From: Thermoanaerobaculales bacterium
Lineage (GTDB): Bacteria; Acidobacteriota; Thermoanaerobaculia; Thermoanaerobaculales; Sulfomarinibacteraceae
DNA length: 64,000 nt
NCBI GenBank assembly: GCA_035358815.1
Contig: DAOPQC010000003.1
Coordinates: forward strand, 558,001 to 622,000
Direction of reading: 5' to 3'
The first letter of the stretch is position 1. The number at the start of each line of letters is the position of its first letter. A program made the position numbers and the translations under genes. Shown here in pieces: positions 1-8,547 of this stretch. The notes under the pieces were generated by a model. The model did not search any database. It was not told the DNA's origin and saw nothing but the letters and a program-made list of their open reading frames with translations.

Positions 1-4
1 TCGA

Positions 5-1159
5 TTGGACGGCGACGAGAGCCGGCCGTCTCGCAGCGGGCGCGGGGGCCGCGCCCGCCCGCGGGCTGCCGTTCCGATCGCGGTGGTGGTGACCGCGCAC
101 GGCTTCGGGCACGCGGCGCGCGCCTGTGCCGTGATGGAGGCGCTCGCCGAGCGCCGGCCCGAGCTGCGCTTCGAGATCTTCACCACGGTGCCGCGATGGT
201 TCTTCGCACAGTCGCTGACCCCGCCATTCTCTCTTCGGCGATGCACCACCGACGTCGGGCTGACGCAGCGCACACCGCTCGAGGAGGACCTCGGCGCAAC
301 CGCGGATCGGCTGGACCGGCTGCTCGATCCCGAAGGCGGCCGCGTCGAGTGCCTGGCGGAGCGGATCGCGCGGCTCGGCTGTCGGATGGTGCTGGCCGAC
401 ATCGCGCCGCTCGGGATCGCCGCCGCGCACCGGCTCGGCCTGCCCTCGGTGCTGGTCGAGAGCTTCACCTGGGACTGGATCTACGACGGCTACGTCGGCG
501 AGGAGCCGCGGCTGGGCCGCCACGGCGCGAACCTGGCCGCGCTGTCGGCGACCGCCGATCTCCACCTCCAGACCGAGCCGGCGTGCCGAAGGGTGGCCTC
601 GGCGGTCGCGGTGCCGCCGGTGGCGCGGCCGCGCCGCACGTCGCCGGCGGAGGTGCGGCGCAGCCTGGGATTGCCGGACGGCGCCCGGCTGGTCGTGCTG
701 ACCATGGGCGGCGTCGGCTGGGCCTACCGCGGGCTGGAGCCTGCCGAGCGCCACCCGCGCGCCTGGTTCGCAGTGCCGGGCGGCGCCGATCGACCCCGGC
801 GGCGGGGCCGGGTGCTGCGGTTGCCCTTCCACAGCGAGCTCTACCACCCCGACCTCGTGCAGGCGGCCGACGTGGTGATGGGCAAGCTCGGCTACAGCAC
901 GGTGGCCGAGGTCTACCAGGCGCGCTCGGCGATGGCCTTCATCGGCCGGCCGCGCTTCCGCGAGTCGGCGGTGCTGGCCGACTTCGTGCGCCGGACCGCG
1001 CCCTCGGTCGAGGTCACCGAGGCCGCCTTCAGCGACGGCAGCTGGCTCGCTGCGGTCGACCGCCTGCTCGACGCCGAGCGCCCCACCGAAGCTCGCACCA
1101 ACGGCGCAGCCGAGGCCGCGGCGGCGATCCTCGAGCGGTTCGGCACGCTCCTCCGATAG
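5..1159 (+). CDS. Glycosyltransferase-like protein (GT-B/MurG-like), probably 5' truncated
   Basis: The protein has the layout of a GT-B fold enzyme. A glycine/histidine loop HGFGHAARA at about residues 32-40 follows a first beta strand, and a C-terminal segment VMGKLGYSTVAEV near residue 292 resembles the nucleotide-sugar binding half of UDP-glycosyltransferases. The reading frame stays open to the window edge and the only early start is TTG at 5, so the true start may lie outside. The region before the first beta strand is low-complexity Arg/Gly/Pro, which is unlikely to be real N-terminus. Substrate cannot be told. No downstream gene shares its strand, so it ends a transcription unit. Confidence 0.6.
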   Translation: MDGDESRPSRSGRGGRARPRAAVPIAVVVTAHGFGHAARACAVMEALAERRPELRFEIFTTVPRWFFAQSLTPPFSLRRCTTDVGLTQRTPLEEDLGATADRLDRLLDPEGGRVECLAERIARLGCRMVLADIAPLGIAAAHRLGLPSVLVESFTWDWIYDGYVGEEPRLGRHGANLAALSATADLHLQTEPACRRVASAVAVPPVARPRRTSPAEVRRSLGLPDGARLVVLTMGGVGWAYRGLEPAERHPRAWFAVPGGADRPRRRGRVLRLPFHSELYHPDLVQAADVVMGKLGYSTVAEVYQARSAMAFIGRPRFRESAVLADFVRRTAPSVEVTEAAFSDGSWLAAVDRLLDAERPTEARTNGAAEAAAAILERFGTLLR

Positions 1160-1263
1160 GCTCCGGACGCACTCCCTCCCGTCAGACGACCCTGCTCGGT
1201 ACACCTCTAAAACGCTCGACGATGAGTTCCGACCCCCGCTCCAACGCGAATCGAACGGCGAGA

Positions 1264-2442
1264 TCAGCCAAACCAGTCCACGCCGGCAAGCGCATTCCAG
1301 GGGACGATGTCGGCATGCGTGCGGCGCTGTCGCGAGCTGCCGCCGTAAACCAGCACGCCCCGTCCGACCGGCTGGGCTGGCCCGAGGGTTGCCGCCAGGC
1401 CTTCCAGTGCATTCAGGGCGTCGGACGCGACGGTCGCCCCGGACTTGCACTCCACGCCTCGGATGTCAGCTCCTCGATCCACCAGCAGGTCGACCTCGGG
1501 GCCGCGAGGCTGCCGCAGGTGAAAGAAGGCCGGCGCGAGGCCGCGATTGGCGTGCGCCTTGTACACCTCGGCGGCCACCCAGGACTCGAAGATCGGGCCG
1601 CGCAAGGGATGCGTCTTGAGCTCCGCAGGGCTTCGAATTCCGAGCAGATAGCAGACGAGCCCTGTGTCCATCCAGTGGATCTTCGGCGTCTTGACGAGCC
1701 GCTTGCGTGGGCTCTTCGACCATGCCGGCAGGCGGAAGACGAGGAAGCTCGCCTCGAGAACCGAAAGCCAGGAGCGGGCCGTGTTGTGGGACACGCCGGC
1801 ATCCGCGCCGAGGCCGGACAGGTTCAGCTCCTGGGCGGTCCGCCCGGCGAGGAGCCGCATGAAGGTGTGCAGCGCTTCGAGATCACCGATCGCGAGCAAG
1901 CGACGGACGTCGCGTTGCAGGTAGGTCTGGACGTAATCGCCGACCCAGCGGCCAGGGGGGATGGCCTGGTCGTGAATGCGTGGAAAGCCCCCAGCGAACA
2001 GGGTCTGGAGGAGATCTCCTGGCGCGCTGGCGAAGCGGCCGAGCTCGTCGATGGCGAGCGGCAGCAGGCGCAGGATTGCCGTGCGACCCGCGAGGGTCTG
2101 CGCCACCGTTCCCGACAGCCCAAAGTGCTCCGAGCAGGTCAGAATCCACCGTCCTGGTCGGGGATCGTCATCGACCTCGGCCTGGAGGTAGGAGAGCAGG
2201 TCGGGTGCGTGCTGAACCTCGTCGAGGACGGCGCCGTCCGGGTGATCGGCGAGAAAGCCCCGCGGGTCCGAGGCGGCGTAGCTGCGGTCGTCGATCCGCT
2301 CGAGGTTGACGTAGGGTTTGCGTGGAAAAACGTGGCGGCACAGGGTGGTCTTGCCGGACTGTCTCGGTCCGGTGACCGTGACGACGGGGTACTGCCGCGA
2401 CACCCGGGTGAGGACGCTGGCGAGGTTGCGACGGACGAACAT
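1264..2442 (-). CDS. AAA-type ATPase with DUF4143 C-terminal domain
   Basis: The 392-residue protein carries a Walker A motif GPRQSGKTT (residues 25-33), a Walker B-like LDEVQ (73-77), and a conserved ILTCSEHFGL segment corresponding to the ILTGS motif of this family. The C-terminal half holds DUF4143 features, including a PD-(D/E)XK-like EVDLLVDRG...VECKSG stretch. Such proteins are widespread, often horizontally transferred, single-gene ATPases whose role is unsettled. The gene stands alone between repeats. ATG at 2442 is chosen because it lies 6 nt after a TACAAT -10 on the minus strand and no Shine-Dalgarno is present, so the transcript is probably leaderless. A long inverted repeat covers the promoter. 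Confidence 0.9.
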   Translation of the reverse strand: MFVRRNLASVLTRVSRQYPVVTVTGPRQSGKTTLCRHVFPRKPYVNLERIDDRSYAASDPRGFLADHPDGAVLDEVQHAPDLLSYLQAEVDDDPRPGRWILTCSEHFGLSGTVAQTLAGRTAILRLLPLAIDELGRFASAPGDLLQTLFAGGFPRIHDQAIPPGRWVGDYVQTYLQRDVRRLLAIGDLEALHTFMRLLAGRTAQELNLSGLGADAGVSHNTARSWLSVLEASFLVFRLPAWSKSPRKRLVKTPKIHWMDTGLVCYLLGIRSPAELKTHPLRGPIFESWVAAEVYKAHANRGLAPAFFHLRQPRGPEVDLLVDRGADIRGVECKSGATVASDALNALEGLAATLGPAQPVGRGVLVYGGSSRQRRTHADIVPWNALAGVDWFG

Positions 2443-2476
2443 GCACCGATTGTAAATTCAACTTACAATTGGTGCA
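2442..2476 (-). promoter_or_regulatory. Palindromic operator/promoter of the DUF4143 gene
   Basis: Arms at 2442-2455 and 2463-2476 are inverted repeats (13 of 14 positions pair) around a 7-nt spacer; inner arms read CACCGATTGTAA and TTACAATTGGTG. On the minus strand a -10 TACAAT (2454-2449) lies 6 nt from the ATG, with TTGCAC 17 nt upstream as a weak -35, so the palindrome fills the spacer, -10 and start. A repressor site, perhaps autoregulatory, is the simplest reading. The AT-rich stretch contrasts with the surrounding DNA. Confidence 0.6.
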
Positions 2477-2791
2477 AGAAGAACGCCGTCGAGCTTCATC
2501 GACGCTTCGAGAGACGATGGAGAATCGGCGCCAGGCACTCGCGAATACGGGGCGAACGAGCGCGAACTGGAATTGAAGCTGGCTTGGGCACGGGCAGGGG
2601 CACGGAGACGGGCACGGGCACCCTTCGACTCGCGGCGCTGCGGCGTCGCTCGCTCAGGGCAGGCTGCTCGGGCCGGCAAACGGAAGCGGGCGTGGATCCG
2701 GCTTTGTCCTTCGGACGATGCCGTGACAGGAGCGGAAACGGGGTCGGGTCGTTTCGGGAACGGGGACGGGGACGGGGACGGGAAGAGCGCA
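2477..2791. repeat. Intergenic composite repeat (hexamers, CCCTTCGACTCGCGGC hairpin, ATCCGGCTT unit)
   Basis: No gene is supported here. From about 2582 the DNA is made of ACGGGC/GGGGAC hexamers, then a CCCTTCGACTCGCGGC hairpin unit (2621-2668) ending in CTCAGGGCAGGCT, an AAGCGGGC stretch, a GATCCGGCTTTGTCC unit ending in GCCGTGACA, and more GGGGAC hexamers up to 2782. Very similar modules in the same order occur near 23450-23572, 26862-27050 and 37550-37800. The long plus-strand ORF across this region is an artefact of the repeat composition. Confidence 0.7.
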
Positions 2792-2921
2792 GGAAGCCCA
2801 CCATGGAGCCCAGGTGACCTGCGGCACTCGTCGGGAACCTCCTAAGTGCTGCTCCCTTCCGGGCCTGACACGGTTCGAAGGCTGACGATGCACAGGACCC
2901 GGGCTCCAGGGTGGGCTCCCG
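2792..2921 (-). ncRNA. ffs: Signal recognition particle RNA (4.5S type)
   Basis: The minus strand contains the diagnostic SRP domain IV core GTGTCAGGCCCGGAAGG followed by GAGCAGCAC, which binds Ffh. The ends pair as a long helix: GGGAGCCCACC at the 5' end (around 2921-2911) against GGTGGGCTTCC at the 3' end (around 2802-2792), followed by GGAGCCC/GGGCTCC. The length of about 130 nt fits a small bacterial SRP RNA without an Alu domain. It lies directly downstream of two tRNA-Ser genes on the same strand, so it is probably processed from a common transcript. Exact ends are estimated from helix closure. Confidence 0.9.
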
Positions 2922-2945
2922 GAAGCTCAGGCTGCGGGCGGCGGA

Positions 2946-3035
<90 letters not shown>

Positions 3036-3063
3036 ACAGTCGGCCGCGGTGCAGTCAAAGAGC

Positions 3064-3153
3064 TGGCGGAGAGGAAGGGATTCGAACCCTTGGACCTCGG
3101 AAAAGGTCAGCGGTTTTCGAGACCGCCCCGATCGACCACTCCGGCACCTCTCC
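3064..3153 (-). tRNA. tRNA-Ser (CGA)
   Basis: Acceptor stem GGAGAGG/CCTCTCC, encoded CCA, anticodon stem GCGGT/ACCGC with loop CTCGAAA, so anticodon CGA for UCG. A long variable arm confirms class II. It begins only 16 nt after the tadA stop on the same strand, so tadA, both tRNA-Ser genes and SRP RNA look like one transcription unit. Confidence 0.95.
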
Positions 3154-3169
3154 GCGAGGGCCCCACATT

Positions 3170-3649
3170 CTACGATGACGCGCGGCTGATGGCAAAGAAC
3201 GACCGCAGCAGGTGCCGGCTCTCCTCGGCGAGCAGGCCGCCCCGGTGGGCGAGCGGCGGCCCGAGCCGTGGGTCCTCGGCCAGCTCGATCGCACTGCCGC
3301 AGGCGCCGAGCAGGGGATCGGGGGTGCCCCAGACCACGAGCGTGACGCGGGCCTGGCGGCACGCCGAGACGCACATCGGGCACGGCTCGAGGGTCACGTA
3401 CAGGGTCGCGCCGGGAAGTCGCCAGTCGCCGCAGCGCGCGGCGGCGGCCCGCAGCGCGAGCAGCTCGGCGTGCCCGGCCGGGTCGTGCAGCGACTCGCGG
3501 CGGTTGCCGGCGCGCGCGATGACCTCGCCGCCGCGCGCGACGACGCAGCCGACCGGCACCTCGCCGGCCGCGGCGGCGGCGCGCGCCTCCTCGAGCGCGG
3601 CCGCCATGAACGCACGGTCGCGGTCGTCGAACACCCAGTCCGGGGTCAC
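3170..3649 (-). CDS. tadA: tRNA-specific adenosine deaminase
   Basis: This 159-residue cytidine-deaminase-fold enzyme converts A34 to inosine in the anticodon of tRNA-Arg(ACG). The zinc and proton-shuttle motif HAE is at residues 60-62 and the second zinc motif PCPMC at 89-93; the length is normal for the family. The start is GTG at 3649, which lies 6 nt after TGGTATGCT on the minus strand and has no Shine-Dalgarno, so a leaderless mRNA is likely. Two tRNA-Ser genes and SRP RNA follow within 16 nt, which places a tRNA-modifying enzyme in an RNA-gene array. Confidence 0.95.
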   Translation of the reverse strand: MTPDWVFDDRDRAFMAAALEEARAAAAAGEVPVGCVVARGGEVIARAGNRRESLHDPAGHAELLALRAAAARCGDWRLPGATLYVTLEPCPMCVSACRQARVTLVVWGTPDPLLGACGSAIELAEDPRLGPPLAHRGGLLAEESRHLLRSFFAISRASS

Positions 3650-3655
3650 CCGGCG

Positions 3656-3664
3656 AGCATACCA
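3656..3664 (-). promoter_or_regulatory. Extended -10 of tadA (TGGTATGCT)
   Basis: TGGTATGCT on the minus strand ends 6 nt before the GTG of tadA, which matches the extended -10 plus leaderless layout seen at several other operon-first genes in the window. Confidence 0.55.
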
Positions 3665-3760
3665 TCCGCGCCGGGCGAGGCCGGGTCACCGTCTCTCACT
3701 GGAGAAGGAAAGGCCCCCGCGGGCGGCGGGGGCCGGAGCGAGCGGTGAAGTGTGCTCCCG

Positions 3761-4867
3761 CTACTTGATCTCGACGCGGTCACCGACCTCGACCGGACGC
3801 CAGGCCTTGGTGACCTTGGCGGTCGAGTAACCCTCCTCCACGGTGAGGACGCCGAGCTCGCCGATCACCAGCCGCGGCATGCCCTCGACCGGGTTGTCAC
3901 GGAAGACGGTCGCGAACATCCCGGGGTAGATGCCCTCCGCGGCGCCGAGGTCGATGAACACCGTCCAGTCGGTGCCGATCTCGATCTGATCGTCCCGGTT
4001 GTAGACGATGTAGCCGGTGGGCTTGCCGTTCGGCGTGTCGCAGCGGTCCGAGGGATCCGGCGCGATCACCAGCGGCACCGGCACCGGCTGGAAGGGCAGC
4101 AGGACGTCGCCGAAGACCACCGGATCGCAGGCGGCGGTAATCTCGGCGATCGCCGTGTCCTCCTGCGCGCACAGCACCCGGAGCCGTCCGACCTGGGTGT
4201 AGACGATGCCCATCTTCTCATTCGAGATCGGGTGGGCCAGGGGCCGCCTGCGGTGGAGGATGAAGAACTCGTCACCGGCGGCCACGCCCTGGTTGACGCC
4301 ACCGTCGATGTACATGATCTCGCCCTCGGAGAAGTGGTCCTGCATGCCGATGCGCTCGGATGAGGTGATCTTGAACGGGAAGACCTCGTCGGCCTCGAAC
4401 AGCCTGGCGAAGCAGTAGACGTCGGCCGGGCTGCCGAGCGGGAACGGGATCCCCTCGGACACCGCGCCCGCGCCGGGCTCGGCCGAGGGCGCGGCCGGTG
4501 CGGCCACCGCCGCCGCCTCCTCCTCGGCCACGGCCTGAGGCGCGGCCACCGGCGGTTGAACCGCGACGTCGATCACCAGCGGGTCGCCGGGGTAGATCCA
4601 GTGCGAGTCCAGGATGTAGGGGTTGCGCTCCCAGATCTGCGGCCACAGGTAGGGGTCGCCGAGGTTCTTCCGCGCCAGGTCCCAGAGGGTGTCTCCCTTC
4701 TGGATGATGTAGACCTGGCTGCCGTCGGGAAACTCCGTCGGCGGGTCGTACGGCGTCCAGTGGTCACCACGGAGGTAGAGGGGCCTGGGCGGTGGAGCCA
4801 CTGATTGGGCGGCGACCGTCGCGGCTGTGAAAACGATCACGATCGCAAGGCGGACTGCGACTCTCAT
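3761..4867 (-). CDS. Secreted LysM-domain protein
   Basis: The protein of 368 residues begins with a signal peptide (MRVAVRLAIVIVFTAATVAA). A LysM domain spans about residues 52-100 (YIIQKGDTLWDLARKNLG...PGDPLVID) and should bind peptidoglycan. An Ala/Pro/Glu linker follows, then about 230 residues with no domain I recognise, rich in beta-strand patterns and a repeated GI/GM(Y/F) element. ATG at 4867 is preferred over an upstream TTG at 4912 because GGGAGAGG lies just before it and it gives a clean signal peptide. It follows bamD by about 70 nt on the same strand, so an envelope role is likely. Related proteins are common downstream of bamD in Acidobacteriota, as far as I recall. Confidence 0.8.
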   Translation of the reverse strand: MRVAVRLAIVIVFTAATVAAQSVAPPPRPLYLRGDHWTPYDPPTEFPDGSQVYIIQKGDTLWDLARKNLGDPYLWPQIWERNPYILDSHWIYPGDPLVIDVAVQPPVAAPQAVAEEEAAAVAAPAAPSAEPGAGAVSEGIPFPLGSPADVYCFARLFEADEVFPFKITSSERIGMQDHFSEGEIMYIDGGVNQGVAAGDEFFILHRRRPLAHPISNEKMGIVYTQVGRLRVLCAQEDTAIAEITAACDPVVFGDVLLPFQPVPVPLVIAPDPSDRCDTPNGKPTGYIVYNRDDQIEIGTDWTVFIDLGAAEGIYPGMFATVFRDNPVEGMPRLVIGELGVLTVEEGYSTAKVTKAWRPVEVGDRVEIK

Positions 4868-4936
4868 TGGCCCTCTCCCGAGTTTGAGAAGCACACTAGT
4901 TGCACACTTCAAGATTACTCGAACAGATAGTGTGCG

Positions 4937-5683
4937 TCAACGCTCCTGTGACTTGCTTCTTTCCTCCAGGAGTTTCCTGTAGGTTTCCGCGAACTCGGCG
5001 ACCTTGCTATTGATCTCCTCGACCAGCGAATTGACATCCTCGATTTTTGAGTAATCGGGGTAGTTTTCCTGGAGGTATTCAAGCCGCCACAGGGCGCCCT
5101 GCCAGCGCCTATTCCGGTAGTAAAACTGCGCCACGAGCCACTCGTGCTCGGCCAGGGTCTCGCGCAACGCGACGATCCGCGACTGGGCCTCCTCGGCATA
5201 CCGCGAGTTCGGGTAGAGGGTCGTCAGCTGCTGGTAGGCGGTGTACGCCTCGTGCAGGTTCGTGAGGTCGCGGTCCGGACGTATGTTCTTGGAGCTATAC
5301 GTATTTCCCACCATCAGCAGGGCGTAGTCGCGATCCGGATCGTTGGGGTAGCGGTTGGCGAAGTCGCGGTAGCGCAGGCGGGCCTCGGTGCGGCTGGTCG
5401 GGTCCGCCTTGGCGGCGTAGGTGTCGGCTACCCGGAGCGCGGCCTTGTGCCCGAGGGGGTCGTTTGGAAAGGTGTCATAGACGAACGAGAAGTACTTCCG
5501 CGCTTCGACATATTCTTTGTCGGCGTACAGCGCCTCGGCGCGGTCGAAAATCGTCTGCTTGTCGAGGGAGGCAAGCTCCTCGAGGACCTCGTCATCGTCG
5601 GAGCGTGTGCTCGAGCAGCCGGTCAGAGTCAAAGTGATGGACATCACCAGAAGCGCGAGATTCGTGAAGAGCCGCTTGGTCAC
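4937..5683 (-). CDS. bamD: Outer-membrane assembly lipoprotein BamD (YfiO family)
   Basis: BamD is the essential lipoprotein of the BAM complex that inserts beta-barrel proteins into the outer membrane. The 248-residue product has a signal peptide with lipobox LTGC (Cys23), then TPR-like helical repeats, for example IFDRAEALYADKEYVEARKY and the VDTYPNDP-like turns DTFPNDP and NRYPNDP typical of this family. GTG at 5683 is chosen: it overlaps the rpe stop as GTGA and gives the signal peptide, while the longer open frame upstream is only the shadow of rpe. The tight coupling puts it in the truA-uppS-cdsA-rseP-rpe series. Confidence 0.88.
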   Translation of the reverse strand: MTKRLFTNLALLVMSITLTLTGCSSTRSDDDEVLEELASLDKQTIFDRAEALYADKEYVEARKYFSFVYDTFPNDPLGHKAALRVADTYAAKADPTSRTEARLRYRDFANRYPNDPDRDYALLMVGNTYSSKNIRPDRDLTNLHEAYTAYQQLTTLYPNSRYAEEAQSRIVALRETLAEHEWLVAQFYYRNRRWQGALWRLEYLQENYPDYSKIEDVNSLVEEINSKVAEFAETYRKLLEERSKSQER

Positions 5684-6342
5684 GGGCGCTCTCCGTTGGC
5701 GCACCGCCTCAGCTCGGCGATGGCCGCTCCGCGGTCGCTGGCGCCGAAGATCGCCGACCCGGCGACCAGGGTGGTGGCGCCGGCTGCGACCAGCGCCGCC
5801 GCGTTGTCGGGGCCGACGCCGCCGTCGACCGTGATGTCGAGATCGCGGCCGGCGCACATCGCGCGCAGACGGCCGATCTTGTCGATCGACTCGGGGATGA
5901 AGCGCTGGCCGCCGAAGCCGGGGTTGACCGACATGACGAGCACGAAGTCGGTGAAGGGCAGCGCGTCGGAGAGGGCGCACAGGGCTGTGGCGGGGTTGAT
6001 CGCGATGCCCGCCGCCATGCCGCGCCCCCGGATCCCGGCGAGCGAGAGGTGGAGGTGGCGGGCGGCCTCGACGTGGATGGCCACCCGGCGGACGCCGGCG
6101 GCGGCGAGCTCGCCGACCAGCGGGTCGGGGTCAACGACCATGAGGTGCGCGTCGAGCGGGATCGCGCAGCAGGCCGCGAGCTGCTGCACCACCAGCGGTC
6201 CGAAGGTGAGGTTGGGGACGAAGCAGCCGTCCATGATGTCGAGGTGAAGCAGGTCGGCGCCCGCCGCCTGCACCTCGGCGACCTCGCGGCCGAGGTGGGC
6301 GAAGTCGGCCGCCAGCAGCGACGGCGCGATGCGGGCGCTCAC
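5680..6342 (-). CDS. rpe: Ribulose-phosphate 3-epimerase
   Basis: Rpe interconverts D-ribulose 5-phosphate and D-xylulose 5-phosphate in the pentose phosphate pathway. This 220-residue TIM barrel shows APSLLAADF at the N-terminus, the metal-binding HLDIMDG (His33, Asp35), a further HLMV, VMSVNPGFGGQ and the ITVDGGV phosphate/metal loop. The start is GTG at 6342, overlapping the stop of the PASTA gene as GTGA; its own stop overlaps the bamD GTG. The gene is therefore translationally coupled on both sides. Confidence 0.95.
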   Translation of the reverse strand: MSARIAPSLLAADFAHLGREVAEVQAAGADLLHLDIMDGCFVPNLTFGPLVVQQLAACCAIPLDAHLMVVDPDPLVGELAAAGVRRVAIHVEAARHLHLSLAGIRGRGMAAGIAINPATALCALSDALPFTDFVLVMSVNPGFGGQRFIPESIDKIGRLRAMCAGRDLDITVDGGVGPDNAAALVAAGATTLVAGSAIFGASDRGAAIAELRRCANGERP

Positions 6343-7040
6343 TGGACCACCCAGATCGCGACGATGTCGGACCGCGACACCGGCGAGCCTTCCGGCGGGT
6401 ACTGGCGGAGCAGGATGCCCCGGGGAAGGCCGGGGTACGGGACCTCGTGGATCTGCCCGAGGCGAAGCTGGTTGGCGAGACAGAAGCGGCGCGCCTCCTC
6501 GATCGAGCGAGTCAGCAGCGACGGCATGACCCACAGGCGGGTGGCCGGGCCCTGGTTGACGAGCACGGCGACCTCGGTCCCCGGCGACGCGAGGGTGCCG
6601 ATCGGCGGGTCCGTCGCCAGCACCCGGTCGGCCGCCGTCATGCCGTCGACGCGGCAGCGGCCTCCCGGCAGCAGGCCGGCGCGCTCGAGCCCGCGCACGC
6701 TGCCCTGGACGGACTCGCCGCGCAGGTCGGGGATCGCGGTCCGCTCGCTGCCCAGGCTGGTCCGCACCCGGACCCGGGAGCCGGTCTTGACATGGAATCC
6801 GGGTCGCGGCTGCTGGTCCGCGATCGCACCGATCTCGACCTCGCCGGAGTACACCCCGGGCTCCTCCAGCTCGACCGCGAGCCCGATGTCGTGGGCGGTG
6901 CGCGTGGCCTGGTCGACGGACTGGCCGGTGAGGTCGGGCACCGCGCGGGTGCCGCGGTGGATCGTGTGGACGAGCGCCTGCCAGCACCCCACCAGGGTGC
7001 ACGCGACGAACAGCCCCACCACCAGCGCTCGCCGGACCAT
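6339..7040 (-). CDS. Membrane-anchored PASTA-repeat protein
   Basis: The 233-residue protein has one N-terminal membrane segment (about residues 4-25) and three PASTA repeats outside, beginning near VPDLTGQSVDQA, IPDLRGESVQGS and MPSLLTRSIEEA. PASTA modules bind muropeptides or PBPs. There is no kinase or transpeptidase domain; stand-alone PASTA proteins next to rpe also occur in other Acidobacteriota by my recollection. ATG at 7040 sits 7 nt after TGCTAGAGT on the minus strand, so a leaderless promoter may start a sub-operon here. The stop overlaps rpe. Confidence 0.85.
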   Translation of the reverse strand: MVRRALVVGLFVACTLVGCWQALVHTIHRGTRAVPDLTGQSVDQATRTAHDIGLAVELEEPGVYSGEVEIGAIADQQPRPGFHVKTGSRVRVRTSLGSERTAIPDLRGESVQGSVRGLERAGLLPGGRCRVDGMTAADRVLATDPPIGTLASPGTEVAVLVNQGPATRLWVMPSLLTRSIEEARRFCLANQLRLGQIHEVPYPGLPRGILLRQYPPEGSPVSRSDIVAIWVVQ

Positions 7041-7047
7041 CCCGCAA

Positions 7048-7056
7048 ACTCTAGCA
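7048..7056 (-). promoter_or_regulatory. Extended -10 of the PASTA gene (TGCTAGAGT)
   Basis: TGCTAGAGT on the minus strand ends 7 nt before the ATG at 7040, with no Shine-Dalgarno between. It suggests a leaderless internal promoter for the PASTA-rpe-bamD-LysM group. Confidence 0.5.
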
Positions 7057-7137
7057 CGACGGCGCCGCGGGCGCGGGCCGCCCGCCGCCTGCGAGAGGCT
7101 CCGGGCCTCAGCCCTTGAAGATGAGCCGGTACACGCC

Positions 7138-8439
7138 CTAGGGCAGGATCTTGACGATGTCGTTGAACATCACGACCACGAACAGCACGATCAGCAGGTA
7201 GAACCCGACCTCGAGGATCCGCTCCTTGGTCCGCAGCGGGAGGTCGCGGCGGATCGTCGACTCGAAGGCGAGGATGGTCAGGTGACCGCCGTCGAGGATC
7301 GGAATCGGGAGCAGGTTGAAGATCCCGAGCTGGAGCGAGATCAGGCCCATCAGCCGGATCAGGGTGTGGAGCCCGCTGCGCGCCGCCTCACCGGAGATCC
7401 GGGCGATGTCGATGGGGCCGGAGATCTGGCGCATCGAGGCCTTTCTGGTCACCAGTCGGCCGATCACCCGGAAGGTCTCCCGCGTCATCCGCACGCACTC
7501 TCCGGCCCCGGCGGCCAGCGCCGCCGGCGCGGACAGCTTGCGGACCTCCGAGGGGTAGACGAGGGCGATCCCGATCCGCCCCTCGCCGCCATAGTCCGCC
7601 GGGGTGACGTCGAACCGTCTGGGCTCGCCGTCGCGGGTGACGTCGAGGGTGATCGGCTGGTTCGGATGGGGCGAGATCAGGCGGATGAGGTCGTAGAACT
7701 GGGCCACCGGCTGGCCATCGACCGCCACGATCCGGTCGCCGACCGTGAGGCCGGCCCGCGCCGCGGGCTCGCCCGGCAGCAGCTGCACCACCACCGCGTC
7801 GAGGGGGGCCGCGATCCCGGCGTAGCCGAACTGGTAGCGGGTGACCGCCTCCGGGGTCATGCGCACGCTGTGGACCTCGCCGCTGCGGTCGACCTCGAGG
7901 TCGATCTCCCGCCCGCCCGCGGTGACGAGCGCCATTTCGAGGTCGCCCCAGGTCGGCATCGGCCGGCCATCGACCGAGCGCACCAGGTCGCCGGGCTGGA
8001 GGTCGACCGCGGCCGCCGGCGAGTCGGGATCGATCCAGCCGATCAGCGGCGGCTGCTCGAGGTAGACGGGGGACTCGACGCCGGCCATGAAGGCCGCGCC
8101 CAGGAACACAACCGCCGCGGCGATGTTGGTCAGCGGGCCGGCGAGCAGGATCAGCGCTCGCTTCCAGCGGGGCAGGAGCTCGGTCTGGCTGTGGCCGCCG
8201 CCGACCACGTCGGACTCGTCCGGGCCGAGGCCGGCAATCCGCACGTAGCCGCCGAACGGGACCGCGGACAGCCGGTAGTCGGTGCCCCCCCGCTTGATCC
8301 CCCACAGGCGCTTGCCGAAGCCGACCGAGAACACCTCGACCGGCGCGCCGAGCAGCCGCGCCGCACCGAAGTGCCCGGCCTCGTGGAGGACGATCAGCAC
8401 CCCGAGCACGAACACGAAGGCGAGCACGCTCATCAACAT
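7138..8439 (-). CDS. rseP: RIP zinc metalloprotease RseP
   Basis: RseP is the inner-membrane site-2 protease that cuts anti-sigma factors and signal-peptide remnants. The zinc motif HEAGH is at residues 19-23 in the first membrane helix; two PDZ domains follow (around LQPGDLVRSVDG and LTVGDRIVAVDG), and the second active-site motif NLLPIPILDGGH lies near the C-terminus. The length is 433 residues, normal for the family. ATG at 8439 is preferred; an in-frame GTG at 8478 would add 13 residues without improving the protein. It follows cdsA, as in many bacteria, but dxr, often between the two, is absent here. Confidence 0.93.
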   Translation of the reverse strand: MLMSVLAFVFVLGVLIVLHEAGHFGAARLLGAPVEVFSVGFGKRLWGIKRGGTDYRLSAVPFGGYVRIAGLGPDESDVVGGGHSQTELLPRWKRALILLAGPLTNIAAAVVFLGAAFMAGVESPVYLEQPPLIGWIDPDSPAAAVDLQPGDLVRSVDGRPMPTWGDLEMALVTAGGREIDLEVDRSGEVHSVRMTPEAVTRYQFGYAGIAAPLDAVVVQLLPGEPAARAGLTVGDRIVAVDGQPVAQFYDLIRLISPHPNQPITLDVTRDGEPRRFDVTPADYGGEGRIGIALVYPSEVRKLSAPAALAAGAGECVRMTRETFRVIGRLVTRKASMRQISGPIDIARISGEAARSGLHTLIRLMGLISLQLGIFNLLPIPILDGGHLTILAFESTIRRDLPLRTKERILEVGFYLLIVLFVVVMFNDIVKILP

Positions 8440-8547
8440 CTCAGTGGCGAACCCCCTCGGCGCGGCGCCGAATTCCACGGCCGCTCCCGGCGCCGCCGTG
8501 CGCCGATCGCGCCGCGCCGCCGGCCGGCCCGATAGCCGGGCGCGATT

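Noticed and set aside
196..2817. An 873-residue plus-strand open frame.
   Set aside because: It is antisense to the DUF4143 gene and runs through the hexamer repeats; residue composition is Arg/Gly/Pro-rich with no domain, as expected for a shadow frame in GC-rich DNA.
8440..8547. A missing dxr between cdsA and rseP considered as a deletion.
   Set aside because: The order cdsA-rseP without dxr is found in many genomes and the 108-bp gap shows no gene remains, so it is not evidence for a local loss.
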